Shown piece by piece: positions 5,019-5,140 of a stretch of DNA of 5,140 nt. A program made the translations under genes and the position numbers. Each line of letters begins with the position of its first letter. The first letter of the stretch is position 1. The stretch comes from an uncultured Dialister sp. (GTDB lineage Bacteria > Bacillota > Negativicutes > Veillonellales > Dialisteraceae): the NCBI RefSeq assembly GCF_900538805.1, contig NZ_UPZP01000128.1, forward strand, positions 1 to 5,140, in the 5' to 3' direction. Below the pieces are notes generated by a model. The model saw only the letters and a program-made list of their open reading frames with translations, did no database searches and was not told where the DNA came from.

Positions 5019-5140
5019 GAACTGATATGCTCCCATATTTACAAGTTTGAAATTAAGGAAGCGCTGATTAAATCGTTATCGGATTTCATTCTTGTATTTT
5101 TATCCAATGCAAGGAATAAGTCGACGCGAATAGCGAGCTA
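5019..5140 (-). other. AT-rich region upstream of trpD, no clear leader or promoter
   Basis: This stretch is visibly AT-richer than the trp genes. I looked on the minus strand for a Trp-codon-rich leader peptide, a T-box GGTGG motif and a row of GAG/UAG triplets for TRAP, and found none. Only one TGG occurs in the inspected stretch. Possible promoter hexamers are weak: TCGACT and TAAAAA separated by 16 bp near 5124-5097, each matching 4 of 6 consensus bases. A frame of 32 codons is open from just after a stop at 5138-5140 to a stop at 5039-5041, without a start near its beginning. Short palindromes such as TAGC-GA-GCTA (5131-5140) and AGCGCT (5060-5065) give it the look of a repeat edge, but this is not proven. 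Confidence 0.35.

Noticed and set aside
3943..5025. A 360-codon plus-strand open frame antisense to trpD
   Set aside because: It mirrors trpD across its whole length, and the minus-strand reading has every catalytic motif of TrpD. It is a codon-bias shadow.
5039..5137. A 32-codon minus-strand frame upstream of trpD, as a possible end of trpG or a leader peptide
   Set aside because: It begins just after an in-frame stop at the window edge, has no start near its beginning, lacks tandem Trp codons, and shows no TrpG motif.

Overview
The window holds the last four genes of a tryptophan biosynthesis operon, trpD-trpC-trpB-trpA. All four are on the minus strand and are read from about 5004 down to 1207. 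Each is full length with its catalytic motifs intact, and the junctions are 8, 18 and 10 bp. At every junction the TAA stop of the upstream gene lies inside or next to the Shine-Dalgarno sequence of the next gene, which suggests one transcript with coupled translation. Together they convert anthranilate plus PRPP to tryptophan, except for one step: no trpF (phosphoribosylanthranilate isomerase) lies between trpC and trpB, where many operons have it. trpE and trpG (anthranilate synthase) are not seen in the 136 bp upstream of trpD.

Region by region: 1-55 is the last 17 codons of an unidentified plus-strand gene. It is followed by a textbook intrinsic terminator (83-105) and a second hairpin with a perfect 20-bp stem (129-175) that could stop transcription from both sides. 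From 176 to 1206 I see no convincing gene. This roughly 1-kb stretch is full of repeats: a 171-bp segment bounded by a perfect 13-bp inverted repeat (182-352), seven 9-bp tandem repeats (591-653), an 8-bp tandem repeat (1061-1088), and about fifteen short, mostly GC-rich perfect hairpins between 525 and 1191. The trp genes fill 1207-5004. The last stretch (5005-5140) is AT-richer; it holds the trpD ribosome binding site but no visible leader peptide, T-box or TRAP-site array.

Strong AGGAGG-type ribosome binding sites and the Trp protein sequences suggest a member of the Bacillota. The style of the intergenic repeats reminds me of Negativicutes such as Dialister, but that is an impression and not a demonstrated assignment. 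The biosynthetic genes are ordinary. The repeat-filled downstream region and the missing trpF are the parts worth a second look.
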